Below, one piece after another: positions 38,701-53,700 of a stretch of 64,000 bases of DNA. The stretch is taken from positions 4,974,501 through 5,038,500 of the forward strand of contig JAHQIY010000001.1 in the NCBI GenBank assembly GCA_019054805.1, in the 5' to 3' direction. The number at the start of each line of letters is the position of its first letter. Positions within the stretch are counted from its first letter, which is position 1. The position numbers and the translations under genes are program-made. Source of the stretch: Brachionus manjavacas (Eukaryota; Rotifera; Eurotatoria; Ploima; Brachionidae). The notes under the pieces are model-generated. The model made no database searches and was not told where the DNA came from. It saw only the letters and a list, made by a program, of their open reading frames with translations.

Positions 38701-41700
38701 TAACATTGGAAAAGTGCGGGGTTAACTCTCTTATGTGACCATTTGATCACGTAAAATGTGACCAAATAAATAATAATTTAGTGCCAATATTTATTTAACT
38801 ATGTATATGATATAATATTTTTCAATCACAAAAAATTGTTTTAAGTTTTTTTTTTCTCTTTATTGCTATAAAAATGTTTAATTCTGATAAAAACTTTTTT
38901 TGATTGAATTAACGTATTTTGATTTTTGCATGACATTAACTTTTTTAAATTAACAGGTAATATTTCCTCGTAATGTGACCAACACTGGTTTTAGGTGATA
39001 GGTGACTAACACTGGTCATAAAATATCAACTATCTTTCAATTTTTTATTTTTCAAAGATTTTAAATTTTGTAAACTCATTTTAATGTAATTTTATTTAAT
39101 GCTTAAGTTTCATGATAAATTGTGTTTAAAAAAGTTTTCAAAACTTAAGTGAACTTCAAATAATTTTTTTTATGTGATCAAGATTAGCATAAGGTGATCA
39201 ATCATTTTATTAAGTCAATTTTTTTGTTCGCCTAAATTTTGACATTAAATTAACACATCAAAAAGAATGCTAACTTTTTGCTATTTATTTTTTTGACATA
39301 AAATTAATATTTTTGATATAAATTAACGTATTTCGAAATAAGGGTGATATATATCCAACTCAATGTAGTCGAATTTTAATTTTTTTATTAAAAACCTTGA
39401 GTTTGCCTAATCCTCTTGCACAAATCAATAATTTTAAACCAGATGAGAGCAAAATTTGGAATAAAATGAATTCTTTTTGATTTTTGTTCCGAATTAAAGG
39501 TTAACGAAACCAAATTTCTTTTCCATTTCCAAAAGCCCGAAGTTTAACAAAACCGATTAAATCTTTATATTTTTGTATTAAATCTTTATCTCATCTTGCC
39601 TTTATCCTTTAAAAACTACAATATGATAGAAAATCATAAAACAGCTTCCCAATTAATAATAATAAATATTTGAACATTCATTATTATAAAAGTTTTAATT
39701 TCAGCACTGCTCTTGATAAAGTGGTGTACCAGCAGCGTACCACCGTACCGCACCCTAGAAGCACATTGAAACTGAAAAAATATTTAAAACATTGCACTTT
39801 TGCAATGTTGTTTCAACAGTGGATACATTTTGTAATTCAAAAACAAAAATTTAAACCATATAGTTTAGTATTTTAATTTTTTTATGTAAGGCCTAAAGAA
39901 TTATTTAGCTTCATTTTTAATACTCTATTAACTATGATTTTTTTTATAATTCAAGTTGTTTTAAAATAAATTTCTAAATTTAAAGATTATTTAATATTTT
40001 AAAATTTACCAAGCTTTAAAATATTTTAAAAAATTTGTTTAAATTAGCAAAAATTAATTGTCTTTTAAATTTCCTTTAAGACGCATTATCGCTTCTAATA
40101 ACAGAAAACGTTGTCGACTGGGCCAAAAACTCATTCATTAGCAATGAAGACTTGATACGCGAAATGTTTGGTCTTATTTACCGCCAATACAATTCACTAG
40201 GAGAAGTAAGTCGAGCTAAAATATCAGAGCTTAATTTAAAAATAAAAATTTTAAGTTGGCCGAGTGCTTGCCAAAAACATATGTAATAGCGGAAACAAGC
40301 ATAAAAGATGTAACTAATCTATTGCAATCATTGAGTATAGTCCGAGGTCTTCTATCTGTTCAAATGAGTCAAATTGAAGAGGACATAATGAAAAGTTGTC
40401 TCAATGAAATAATGGACAACAAAATATTTTTTCAGCATCCCGATTTAATGAGGGCTTTGTGTGTACACGAGACCGTAATGCAAGTGATGATAAACTGGCT
40501 GAATCGTCGCCAGCACCAACAAGACGTAGTGGGAGACATGATGACCAACATGGACAATCAAGAAAGTGCAATTAATTCAAACCAGTTAACTACGTCTCAG
40601 CAAGGCGACGAGCAGCCCAAAGAAGAAAATGCTGAATTGGTTGTGGTATGCTGCAAATTTTTGTCTTATTTTTGTCGCACTAGCCGTCACAATCAACGAG
40701 CAATGTTCGAACATTTGAGCTATTTACTGGACAATAGTGCAATGCTCTTGGCTCGTCCATCACTAAGAGGTTCATGTCCGTTGGACGTGGCTTGCTCATC
40801 TTTAATGGACAATAATGATCTGTCATTGGCGCTGAGAGAATCGGACTTGGAAAAAATTGCTGCATATTTATCCAGATGTGGTTTGCAGACAAATTCGGAA
40901 CTATTTGCCAAAGGCTATCCGGACATCGGATGGGACCCTGTAGAGGGCGAAAGGTTTTTAGACTTTTTGAAATTTTGTGTTTGGGTAAATGGAGATAGCG
41001 TAGAAGAGAATGCTAATTTGATAGTCCGACTCTTAATAAGAAGACCTGAGTGTCTTGGTCCGGCGTTGAGAGGCGAAGGTGGTGGTCTGCTAAAAGCTAC
41101 AATTGATGGCATCAGGATGTCCTTGCAGATAGCAGCGACACAGAATGTTCAAAATCCGGTGGTGATGGCGACAGCTCTTGATGCCGAATCCGAAATGAGC
41201 ATTGATTTTTTGAATAATAACAAATTTGATTTTTCCCGAATACCACCAGAGGACGATGAAGACTATATAGATATTGGTGAGGCTATTTTGTCATTCTATG
41301 CTTCGTTAGTTGAGCTACTAGGTCGATGTGCTCCTAGTGAAGAGACAATTAAAATGGGAAAATCAGACTCGATAAGAGCTAGATCGATACTGAGAAGTTT
41401 GGTGTCTATGGAAGATTTGGAAGGATTTTTATCACTAAGATTTATATTGCCGATACCGGGTCTAAGCGAGCACTTGCCTGGAATTCAATCCTCGCATAAA
41501 ATGTCTATTGTACTCTTTTTGGAAAGAGTTTATGGAATACCGGATCAAACGACCTTTTTTCGTCTGTTGGAGACTGGGTTTTTGCCAGATATAAGATGTG
41601 CCACTATTTTGGATTCGGTAAACAGTTTATTTAATTAAAATGCTTATTGTTTATCTGATATTTATCTGAATTTATTTTAAAATGAGAATGAGGATGCATT

Positions 41701-44700
41701 TAAAAAAAATTGTATCTTAAATTATCTAAATATTAAATTAAATTAAATTTTTTTTTCTTCTGAAAAAAATAAGTACCAAAAAGCAAAAAAAAATGATTTG
41801 ATTTTACTAAAAGCTCAGAATTCATCCTGTAAGATCGAGTGATCTGTCCAGTTTGAGGCATTGCTAAATTCATTGCAAAGCTTTCAATTGAAAAATAAAA
41901 GAATTTTACAAATTTTGTTCTAATGGTCAAAAAATTGTAAATAAATCAAGGTTAAACAACTTTCGTATCATCTACCGCGTAAATCTGCAAAATCCGTGCC
42001 AATTTACGGTGTTTTAGTTGTAATATTTTTAAATAGTGTGCAATTTTGCATAGATCACACAGATTTTCAGACACCCGCAGTAGAAGTTACATTTTTTTTT
42101 TCTTTTTGTATTGGAAGTTTTGTACGAAATTTCAAAATGCCCCATGTTGCATTCACAGAACTAGTTTAAGCTTAAAAAAAAATTTTCAAGATTATTATAA
42201 TTTTTTTCTGATCTTTATTAAAAAACCTTTTGAAATTCATAATTTTATATTAAATAAGGTCAGAAAAAAATTGATTAAATATTATTTAACTATTGTGATC
42301 CTAAGTTCAAAATAAACTTAAAATTTCTAAGTTTAAAATTCTATTACATTACAAAAAATTTAAAACCATTTAAAAAGTTAATGTTAAATAAGTGTAAATA
42401 GTTAATAATCCATTTAAAAATTTAATTTTTTTACTATTTTTTGAAAAATTGGCAAAATTATTTTTAATTTTTCCATTAATATTCAATGATCTAAATTTAA
42501 AATTAAATATAATAGATTTATTAAAGAATTTCAAAATTTTTTTTACATATTTTTCAAAAGAACTGGAAAACTATGTGAAATTTGAATATTTTTATAATTA
42601 AAAAAACTTTTTTTTCTAAGTTTTTATTTTACATTTTACCTTTTTTTACGATTTTTTACCATTATTTTAAAAAAATTGAATTTTACAAAACTTTACGTTA
42701 GTTTCGGTAAATTTACATAAGAATTCTTCAGCATTTTGTAAAGTTTTGTTTTTACAGCAATTTACGTAGAATATTGAAATACCACTGTAAACAAAAAGCG
42801 GAATACAACTGAATTTTCTTCTTTTCAAGGCTTTAAAATAAGTTCTGTAAATTGCTATATTCAAACTTTAATCAAGCTACTGTAACTACTCTGTAATATG
42901 TTAATATTTTTGCTTTTTTTTAGTCCTTGCAGAAACTAAATTTAAGAAAATATTAAATGTTTAAGGTGATACAATTAAGAAAAATTTTTTTAGCATTTAA
43001 GAAAAAAAGCTAAAGATGCTTCCAAATTTTTTGGTTGTCAAAGATCTCAAGACAAGATCTTGCTTTTTGCTGTCAATATTTATTTTTATTTTTAATTTTA
43101 ATAAAGAGTACATGTGCAGAAGGAGACATGCCTTTAGCCTTGAACCGCTATCTATGCTGTTCAGTGTTGCCTCTATTGACCTCATATGCCCATTACTTTG
43201 ATGCTGCAGAGAACAAAGCATCACTAATGGAGACAGTTTTGAATACAGTATATAGATTATCAAAATGTAAAAGCTTAACGAACGGACAACTAGATGTTGT
43301 GAGTGAATTCCTAATTTCATTCACCAAGTAATTTTTTTTGAAATTTTTGAATTAAATTGATATGTTTTGTAAATAATATTTTAAAGTCAAATGAAACCAC
43401 CAATGATGAAAAATTTACTTAAAAAATTGATCGAAGATTTGCCTACATTAGAAGAATACACAATTGTTCCATTGAAAATGTTAACACTATGGTATGAGAG
43501 GTGTGGTAGATACTATGGTGCCAGCCCGATCGGACAAGCTACTGAAGAAGAAAAAAAACTCACCATGACTTTATTTACTAGAATATTTGATTCACTTGCC
43601 AGAAGAGTATTTAAATTGAGAAATCGTTTTCATTTATAACCTATCTTTTTAGACATATGATCCCGAATTGTTCAGCAAAGCCTTGCCATGCTTGTCTGCA
43701 ATTGGATGTGCTTTATCTCCTGATTATTCGTACACAGTATGCGAAAGCGATTTATTAAACTATCAAAGCGGAAATGAATTAACTGAAATGCAACGATCTA
43801 GTCATTTTACGCCAATTCCTTTAAATATCACCAAGTATTGATTAAAATTAAAAAAAAATCTTTGGAAAAATTTTACTTAAAAAATTAAAGTATCATCCTG
43901 ACACAAGATTTTGAAGATGTAATTAAGATCTACTCAGAACATGTTCACGATTTATGGTCATATAATAAATTTGATCAAAATTGGTCATATGGTCAGTCAT
44001 ACAGCGATTCCGAACGATTGCATCCCTCTCTGAAAAACTATCAAAACATGTCTAGAAAGGTAAATTATGCTACAATCCGAAAACTTTTAGTCCTAAGGAT
44101 ATTTGTTTAAATTTTTTTTAAAACTTTTTGATCAAAATTTACTAATTTGATAATTTTTCATTCATTTTCTTTTTTAACAATAATAAAATCTTTTTCCAGT
44201 TTTTTAAGTAAAAAAAGTGAAATAATTTTTCTTGGTTATTCTTTTTTATCAAGAAGAATTTTTTCTCATTTTTTATTGAGAGTTATTCTAATACCTTCTT
44301 ACTACCTTCTTCTTTTTTTAATGATTTAATATCTCTATTGATGAAATCAAATTCAGATTTAAACATATGAATTTTACTTTTATCAAAATATTAAAAAAAA
44401 ATTATTTGAATTTTTGGAGTAAATTTTACTTTGAAAAGTAAAAATATTAACAGAAAAATATAGGATTCTTAAAGAATTCATTTTATTATTTTTGCTTTTA
44501 ATAAATAAATAAAAAAATAAGCAACAAAATTAAAAATTGGATATTAAATAAATTTTAATTCGAATTCATCACTGAATTTTATTTCATCACTAATTCTGAT
44601 TCTTTATTTAACAAATATTTACAATTAAATGTTTAAAAGGATCAGTTGAAGTATGAAGACTTAACTCGAGATACTTTAAAAGCGATCAAAGTATTAGGCT

Positions 44701-47700
44701 GGTCGATTGAAAAATCAGAAACTGTGCCCAATAACTTGAAGAATGCATCAAGAATGGTCCTTAAAAAGCTCAAAGATGGAGTTGTATCAAATGGTTACAT
44801 GCCCAAGCCATTCGATTTAAGCAGCATTACATTAACCAAAGAACAAGATGTAATTAGATTTTAAGTCAGGCTTAATTTAATCTCTTAACTCTATTTAAGG
44901 ATTTGGGTAACACTTTAGCCATCAATTGCCATCACATTTGGTCTAGAAAAAAGAAGAATGAACTAGAAAATGTTGGCGCAGCTTTACATCATCTTCTAGT
45001 TCCTTACGAACTACTGACCGACCGTGAACGAGCCAGTGACCTTCAGTTTACGTTCGGATTAGTCAAGTTTTTGATCCTAAATGGCTACAGGTTACAAAAG
45101 TAAGATTATAAATTTAGAATAAATTGTTTTGATGTTATGGATTCTTTCATCTTAAGCATTGAAAGTAGCTTAAATGAAAAAAGACTTGCCTTGAACACGT
45201 ATGTTGATGTTTATGTTTAGAAATAATAAAATAATGTGGCATGTTTAATAAAAACAATTTTATTTTTTTTTTCAGAATGCACCATGATGAAAGTGACAAA
45301 GTTAACCATGATCGAACTGAGATACGTTTTGCGTTCAATCTGCTCGAGAAATTGCTTGAATATGTTGACAAAGCTGCGTTAAATATGCAATCTATAAAAG
45401 AAAGTGCTAAGTTTTCCCGAAAAAGCAGCTTTAAAACTTCAGGAGGAGATGTCAAATTTTTCACTAAAGTATTTATTTGATTTTGTTTTAAAAATATTTA
45501 ATCAAAATTTAATTTTCAATTATCTAAAGGTGGTGCTTCCATTGATTGAAAAATATTTTCAGTCACATCGTTCATATTTTATTCTAAAATCGTCATCTAA
45601 CAAACCAGGCTTGGGCTGTGCCACTGCTAAAGAAAAAGAAATGGCATGCAGTCTTTTCTGCAAATTAGCGTTGTTGTTACGCAAAAAAATGTCGTGTTTT
45701 GGAAGCGACACAAACATAACTGTTCGATGTTTACAGGTTCTCATTCGAGCAGTTGATGTAAGTTCCGTAATAAAAAACAGCCAGGAAATAGTGCGTGCAT
45801 CCCTGTTGCCATTCTTTTCCTATGCAGCTGATGACCTCAGCAGTATCATAGATGATTTGACTAATAACCGCCTGAGTAATATTAAAGGAACTAGTCAAAA
45901 AACAAGTGCTAGTTTAGACTATATACACATGGTTCTACTACCTGTTCTAGCTTCGATGTTTGATCACTTGGGTGTGAACAAATACGGAACCGATGTTTTA
46001 AGTAAGTATTTTTTTGTATTGTTTTATTAAAGTAAACAAGGTTTTACCTGTTGCTCTGCTGCCAGAATAATAAAAATAAAAGAAAAAGAAATAAGTATTG
46101 ATTACTTAATTGATTAATTTATTTTATTTATTATATTGAAAAATTCTTATCAAAAATTGATTTTAAAAATTTTTTTTCATAAGTGTTGATTAAATGATTT
46201 AATGAATATTTCTGTACAGTATGTCACAAAAAGTTATAATCAAACTTTTTTTTCTATTTGATTGATTTTTTGATCATTATTTCGTTAACTCGGCTATTTC
46301 TCTTTCAGTCTTTGTCTGATTTTTCAAAAAACATGCAATTTACTATCTCTGTTGATCAGTTTTTTATTTTTACCCATCTTCCCTCTATTTTGTCAGATTT
46401 TTAGGTAGTCTTACTTTAAAAAAGCTTTTATTTGAAAAAAAATTCATAGTTAACAATTTTTTTAATTGAAAAAAAAACAATACTTTTATTTTTTTCAACT
46501 TGATTCTAACTTTTTGTGACATACTGTACAAACAACATTTCTTGTAAGAAAAACATGAATGAATGAATTTCAATGAATTCGAATGTTTTTTTCTTTTCTT
46601 AATTTTTTATTAAAATTTATTTTTAAGTTGTTAAAAAAATTTTATATTATGTAATCTAAAAAATGGATTAAAACAATTATAAAAGAACTATATTCAAATA
46701 TTAAAGTTAGTTATCGTAAGTATTTGCATGAAACACTTACTTTTACTTTTACTTTTACTTTTTTTCACACATTTGAGTTTTAAATATTAAGATTTCGACA
46801 ATTTATTATACATTCTACTTGAACATTTTATTCTTTCAAAAACTTCAAAAGAATTTATTTCTAAGAAATAAATCTATAGAGAAGAAAATTTTTATAGATA
46901 TTTAATTTAAAAGTGAAACTTCTAATTTAAATTTTTGAAAAATATTCCTATAAAATATTTTTTTCGCGAATGATGAAATTTAGTTTCAACAAGCGATCTT
47001 AACATATGAGATTGTTTTACTCACCTTTGATTTTTTTCGCTCATCTTTGAACAATTTGAAATAGATTTTATAAATTTCAAATTTTTTAGAAAAATGATTC
47101 AAAATTTGGACCTTTTTCTCTAAACATAGTCTTATCAGAGATGCTTAATGTTTTTTAATAGCTTATTTGTCACGAGATATGAACGAAGTTATAAAATAAC
47201 ATTAAGTATCTATTTTGATTTTCAAGTTACCACTGGAATATGCGCCTAATTGTTTGAACCAATAAATAAAAATATAATCTTACTCTTTCTTGAAAATTCA
47301 TAAACCATTGTTTTTAATATTTGTCTTTTATTAAAATTTTTTAATTTTGGGCCCTCTTTCTATTTAATTGAATTTAATTTTTTAATTGTAAAAAATTATT
47401 TTATTTTTATTAATTCAATCAAAAACAAGACTATTCAATTTCATGGTTATCGTATGCGATTGATTAACACTTCATTTATTTTATTTAGATAAATTTTTTT
47501 AATAATTAAATAGTAAAATTAACTTTTATTTTTGGAAACAAAAAAACATTGATAAATTTATAAAAATAAAATATTTTTAATTTTTTTACAAAGTCAGTAA
47601 AGATCAAATTGATATTATTGTAAATTTATAGCTTGAATATTGCATATTTCAGCATTGATCTTATGACCACAAAGCCATTAATCAATCTTAAATTAAAAAT

Positions 47701-50700
47701 TCCAAATGTTTTTTCTCCAATGTTGGTTTTTGCCATCGGTTCAATTAGGTTTGCACAATTCCTAAAATAGAAGGTTAAATTTTTCGAGTCATTTTTGATA
47801 ACTCGAGATAATTCATAATTTCTCAAGTCTATTTCTTAAATTCTCAGATGATCGAATGGTGTCTTAAAAGACAACGACAACATTTTTTCTAAAAATCTAT
47901 TTCTGAAAAGCATATAAGCAATTTTTCCAAGAAATTATTAACATCATCAATTATTTTTGAATTTAAATTAATTTAATTTTTTAATTGATAAAGATTATTT
48001 TATTTTTATTATATTAATAAAAAACAAGGCTTGTGCTGTGCTCATAGAACCAAAATTCTTCAATTTAAACAGTTTCTTTCAAATTTCAAACAAAATATGA
48101 AATATTAATTTTTATGCAAAATAAACAAGGATCGATGTTGCAAATTTAAAATTAACTAATGTACAAAATTAATTCACTTTATATTAGATTCAGATTGATT
48201 GATTTACACTTTCATTTTTTTTAAATCAAAAAAACTGAATAAAATCTATTTGGTTAAAAATTCAACAAAATTTGTTCGAAAATTCTCTTAATATTTATTC
48301 TCAAAATTTCAACAAAAAATAAAAATGGCATTTTAAATAATTCAATTTAAAAAAAAATACTTGAAAACTATCAAATGATTTTATTAAAAAGTTTTGGATA
48401 CTATCCTTTTTTATTTTTATTAATAAAAACTATTCTTTTTTTTTAGCTTTTTTATATTTAAGATTTATTGAAAAGTGAAGAATAGAAAAAAAATCGTGTC
48501 ATATTATTAAGTGAAAAATAAATAATAAAAAAATATTAAAAAGTAATTTTCAGCAGGAAAGAGGAAAGCTCCAGTGAATTTTTATCCATCTATTAAAAAA
48601 AATCACAAGATCTGATATTTCGAAAATAAAAAATAATTTTTTTTCACTAAGCTGGAGAGATTCAACTGGCCTCATACAAAATTCTGAACGCCTTGTGGAT
48701 ATTGGGCACTTTAGGAACAAAGTTGGTAGATCGCGAGTGGATAGTGAGCGATTTGAGCCGACACCGTCCGCTGATCGGCGAATGCTTGGGCTCGTTCGCG
48801 ACCTCCTTTCCCATAGCGTTCCTAGAGCCAGAGTTCAATCTAAACAACAAATACTCGATAATGTACGGCCTGACCGAGTCAAACCTCAGCGAGCACTCGC
48901 TCGAGGCCCAGGACGTGATGGCAAAGCTGTCCAAGAACCTGCCACTATTGAACGACATCATCAGCGAAATCGGACATTTGTGCGAGTCCGGCGGAAAGTA
49001 CGAAGACGCGCCACACGTCATCGAAATCCTGCTGCCCACTCTATGCAGCTACTTGCACTACTGGTGGGACCACGGTCCGTCGGCAAAGAGCGCCGAGACA
49101 AAGCTCTCAATCGAGGCCGCCGCCAGTCAAAACCAAAAAAAGCCCGAGACCACAAGCGAAGCCGGGCCCATCACTGGCGTCACCTCCCAAATCATGAACA
49201 AAACACTCGGCTACATACTCAAACTAATAAGCAACAATCTGGACGAAAGAGAAGCGTCGTGGATGAACCGCATAGCCAGCTTTTCGCAGCTAATCATCGC
49301 CAACTCGACCAGCGATCTGCTCGAGGACAACTTTTTGCCCGTATCGGGCCTGATTGCCGAGAAAGCACGTGACCTCTACCAGAAAGAAATGTCCATACGC
49401 ACACTCTCCAAAAATGCGACCCAACGCGAGAACATCGAAAGCGACGTTCAACGCGAACTAGAAATCATCATCCGCAACATCTACGCCTTCTATCCACTGC
49501 TGATCAAGTATGTTGACTTGCATCGCGCCTACTGGCTCAAAAATCCGGACGAAAAGTCCCAAAAATTGTACTATGACGTGGCTGAAGTGTTCACCATTTG
49601 GCTCAAGTCAAAAATGTTCAAGAGAGAAGAGATAAATTTTGTTAGCGCGAACAACATTGACAACATGATACTGATAATGCCCAACAAAGTGTCGGGCTTG
49701 AGCTCGGCGACCAGCATTGATCCAACTGGTGCAAAATCGAGGAAAAAACGCGCCAAAAGTCAAAAGAGCCAGGCGAAAAAGTTCACCAGTTTGATAGTGG
49801 CCGGCCTCAAGCGCCTCTTTCAGCTGGGCATCAATTTTTTCGAAGGCAAAGAACAAGAGTTGATTCAGATGGCCAAGCAGAAATTCATCGACATCAAAAC
49901 CGGCCTGTTGAGCGAAACGCTCATGATCAATGGCAAAAAAGTGTCCACAGCCAGCACAATCAATCAGGACGACACGCTCAACTTGGAGCTGAACAAAGAC
50001 CAAGAGGACATAGTGGCAGACTTCATTGGCCGCTACCTCAAATCATCGGATCTAATTTGCAAAGATGAGAACTCAATAAATGACACCATTGACAAAGAGA
50101 CGTACCAGAAGACCAAGTGGCAGCGCGTGCTCTACAGAAAGATAGCGTCCAAGCGACACTTGATCTCGACGATGCGAAATCTGAGCCAAGAGACCATAAT
50201 TGAGAAAATAATGGAAATAGCCAAAGTGTTGTACGGACTGCACATGGTCGAGCATCCGCAGACAAAAGCAAAGGGCATTTGGCGCAAATTGATATCGGGC
50301 CAGCGCAAAAAAGCGGTAATGGCTTGTTTTCGCATGGCCCCACTCTACTCGCTGCCGCACCATCGGGCCATCAATCTCTTCCTCAAGTCCTACAGGCAAA
50401 ATTGGCTGGACAACGAGGCCGAGAACCAAACAGACATTGGCTGTCTTGTGCCCGATCTGTGTCCCAAAATGGCCAAAGTGGACGAGCTGGAGGCGGGCGA
50501 GGAGGCGGTGGTGCAAGTGGTCCGGCCCGATCCGTTGACACAGCTGATCGCGTGCTTTAACCGCGCCGCCACCACACAACAAACGGGCACGCATGGTTCG
50601 GCCAATCTTGCCGACGACCAATTGTACCAGATGTTTGCGGACAAGATGAGCAAGAGTTGTGAAATAGTGGACGAGGACGAGGAGGAAGAGGAGGAGAAGG

Positions 50701-53700
50701 CGGCCGAGGAGCAGGCGCCAAGTGACGATGACCAGTTGAGCGCCTTTCAACTGGCCGAAATGCAAAAACAAAAGCTGCTGTTTGAACAGGACCGGTTGGC
50801 GGAGCGTGGCGCTGCCCAAATGTGTTTGTTGTACGTTTCGGCGTCGCGTGGCGAAAAGACCCAGATGCTCGAAAAGACCCTGGAGCTGGGCATCTCGATG
50901 CTGCACGGCGGCAACGTCAACGTCCAGAAGCGCATGCTCAAGCACCTCAAGGACAAAAAAGATGTCGGCTTCTTTACGTCACTGGCAGGCCTCATGTCAA
51001 ATTGTAGTGTGCTCGATTTGGACACGTTCGAGCGGTGCATCAAGGCCGAGCAGTTCGGCGGCGTCACCGTCTCGGACAGCGATTCGGGCATGGCTGGCAA
51101 AAAAAATCTGCACGACGCCGATTTTACGTGCACCCTGTTCAGATTTTTGCAGTTGTTGTGCGAAGGTCACAATTTGGAATTTCAAAATTACTTGCGCGCC
51201 CAAGCCGGCAACAACACCACCGTAAACATAATCATATGCACCGTGGACTATTTGCTCCGGTTGCAAGAGTCCCTCATGGATTTCTATTGGCACTATTCGG
51301 GCAAGAGCACAGTGGACGCGGCCGGCAAAGACAACTTTTGTCGCGCCATCAACGTTGCCAAACAAGTGTTCAACACGCTCACCGAGTACATACAGGGACC
51401 GTGTGTGGGCAACCAGTTGACTCTGGCTCACAGTCGACTCTGGGACGCCATTGGCGGCTTCTTGTACATTTTTGCCAATCTCCAGGACAAGCTGAGCAAG
51501 GATCCGCATCAAATCGAGCTGCTCAGGGAGCTCATGAAGCTGCAAAAGGACATGATCATCATGTTGCTCAGCATGCTCGAGGGAAACGTGCTAAATGGGC
51601 CGATTGGCAAACAGATGGTGGACACTTTGATCGAAAATCAGCAAAATGTTGAAATGTTGTTGAAGTTTTTTGACATTTTCTTGAAAATGAAAGACTTGAC
51701 GACCAGCGAGGCGTTCCAGGAGTTTGACTCGAATGGTGATGGATGGATATCGCCCAAGGAGTTTAGGCGCGCAATGGAAGCCCAGAAAATGTACTCGTCC
51801 GAAGAAATCGACTACATTTTGATGTGTGTGGACACGAATCAAGATGGCAAAATTGACTTTAACGAGTTTACTGAGCGATTTCACAATCCGGCCAAGGACA
51901 TCGGCTTTAATATGGCCGTGTTGTTGACCAATTTGAGTGAGCACATGAGCCACGAGGCCAGATTTGAGCGCTTGATGAAAAAAGCGTCCAGCTTTTTGAG
52001 CTATTTCGAGCCGTTCCTGGGCCGCATTGAAATAACCGGCTCTTCTGGTCGCATTGAACGCGTCTACTTTGAAATAAAAGAGTCCAATATTGAGCAGTGG
52101 AACAAGCCGCAGATAAAGGAGTCCAAGCGGCAATTTTTGTATGACATTGTGAACGAGGGCGATGACAAAGAAAAGCTGGAGCAGTTTGTCAACTTTTGTG
52201 AGGACACCATATTCGAGATGCAGCACGCGGCCTCCATAAGCTCGAGCGGCGAAGACGACTACCAGACACAGGACACCAACAAGCAATCGGTGCTCAAGAC
52301 CGGCTTTCAAATGATCAAAACTGGCCTATTGTACACCATAGACACATTGTCGCCCAATAGACTCAAGCAGTTTTTCAACAAATTCAGAAACATGGGCAAA
52401 ATGGAAGTGGCTAAATGGTGCGCACAGATTGGCTTTAGTGGCGCGGTGTTTTTGGTCGGACTTTTGTTCCACTTGTTTTGTTTGGTATTTAAGTGTGTTT
52501 ATTTGATGATTGTTGGTCACAGCGAGGCTAAGAGCGAGACTAAGAGCGAGGAGAGGAGAATAAGTGTTGATGGTAAGAGCAGGCGACCAGAGGAAATGGC
52601 CGAAGAGAGACAGAGTAGGCGCGACCTGGAGCTGGTCGATGAAAAAGAAGAGTGTGAGAGTGGTGAAAAGGACGAGAGCAAAGCAGCTGTGCTTAGGGAT
52701 GACGACGACGAGGTCATTGTGCTAAAGAGTGGCCCTGTGCCTAGTCCGTCGTCGTCCAATGCCAAAAAAATACTTGCCATGTTTGCCAGAAATTTCTACA
52801 AGCTAAAATATTTGGCGCTAATACTCGCCTTTTTGATCAATTTTCTAATGCTGTTTTACAAAGCTAAAAAGCTCAACTCGGAAACAATGAGCGAGTTGAC
52901 CGATGACGATGACATAGAAGAGACTAATCTAATCGAGGTTATAATGGTCGACCAGGACGAGTACTACATTGAGCATTTGTTGAAATCGCTGGCGTTTATG
53001 CACTCGCTGGTCGCTTTCGGAATTATGGTCGCCTATTATGTGCTCAAAGTGCCCTTGGTCATATTCAAACGGGAAAAAGAAATAGCCAGAAAGTTGGAGT
53101 TTCAGGGCTTGTGGATTGCGGAGCAGCCAGACGATGATGATCTGAAGAGCCACTGGGACAAGTTGGTGTTGGGTACTAGGAGTTTTCCGGACATGTATTG
53201 GGACAAGTTTATCAAGAAAAAGGTAAAGAGCAAATATGCAGAACAGTTCGATATGCAGCAGTTGAACAAACTGCTTGGCATTGATGCCAAATTTGATGAG
53301 TACAATTTTGATGAGGTCAGTAAAGCGTCTGGTGAAAATGGTCAAAATGCCAATGAATCAAAAGGCTTGATTTCAAGGTATTTTTGGAAAAATTTGAAAT
53401 TCTTTTACAGAATTTTTTTTTCCTCTAAAGGCTGAATTCTATCGATTGGAAGTATCAGATATGGAAATGGGGTGTTATTTTTACTGATAATGTAATTTTT
53501 TTTTTTTTAAATTGAAACTAATTTTCGATGGGAATTGATCATTAAATTAAAAAAGACACTTTTCCTATTTAGAACTCAAACTTATTTAGAACTCTTATTG
53601 CAGCCGCAAAATCGTTTCAAATTTGAGCTGGGAAACTTTCTCTCTGGACTCTGATGCTATTTCCTCTTAACGGCCCGGCTGGTCCCTTGTTTTCTGATTT

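Larger units (their letters stand above)
37210..40080 (+). other. RyR intron 18 (2871 bp), transposon-rich
   Basis: Holds an antisense non-LTR retrotransposon fragment (37390-38095), a zone of TGATATCAG palindromes (38383-38570) and a 1.2-kb MITE (38654-39857). Confidence 0.85.

Noticed and set aside
43094..43118. Use of the AG at 43118 (TGTGCAG) as the acceptor of RyR exon 21
   Set aside because: Wrong phase after exon 20. The AG at 43106 keeps phase and gives [20 protein letters not shown] with the family length.
49571..53345. Several long minus-strand and alternate-plus frames over the RyR giant exon, the longest about 290 codons at 50073-50945
   Set aside because: Shadows of GC-rich coding sequence. 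The RyR frame is continuous and conserved through the whole exon.
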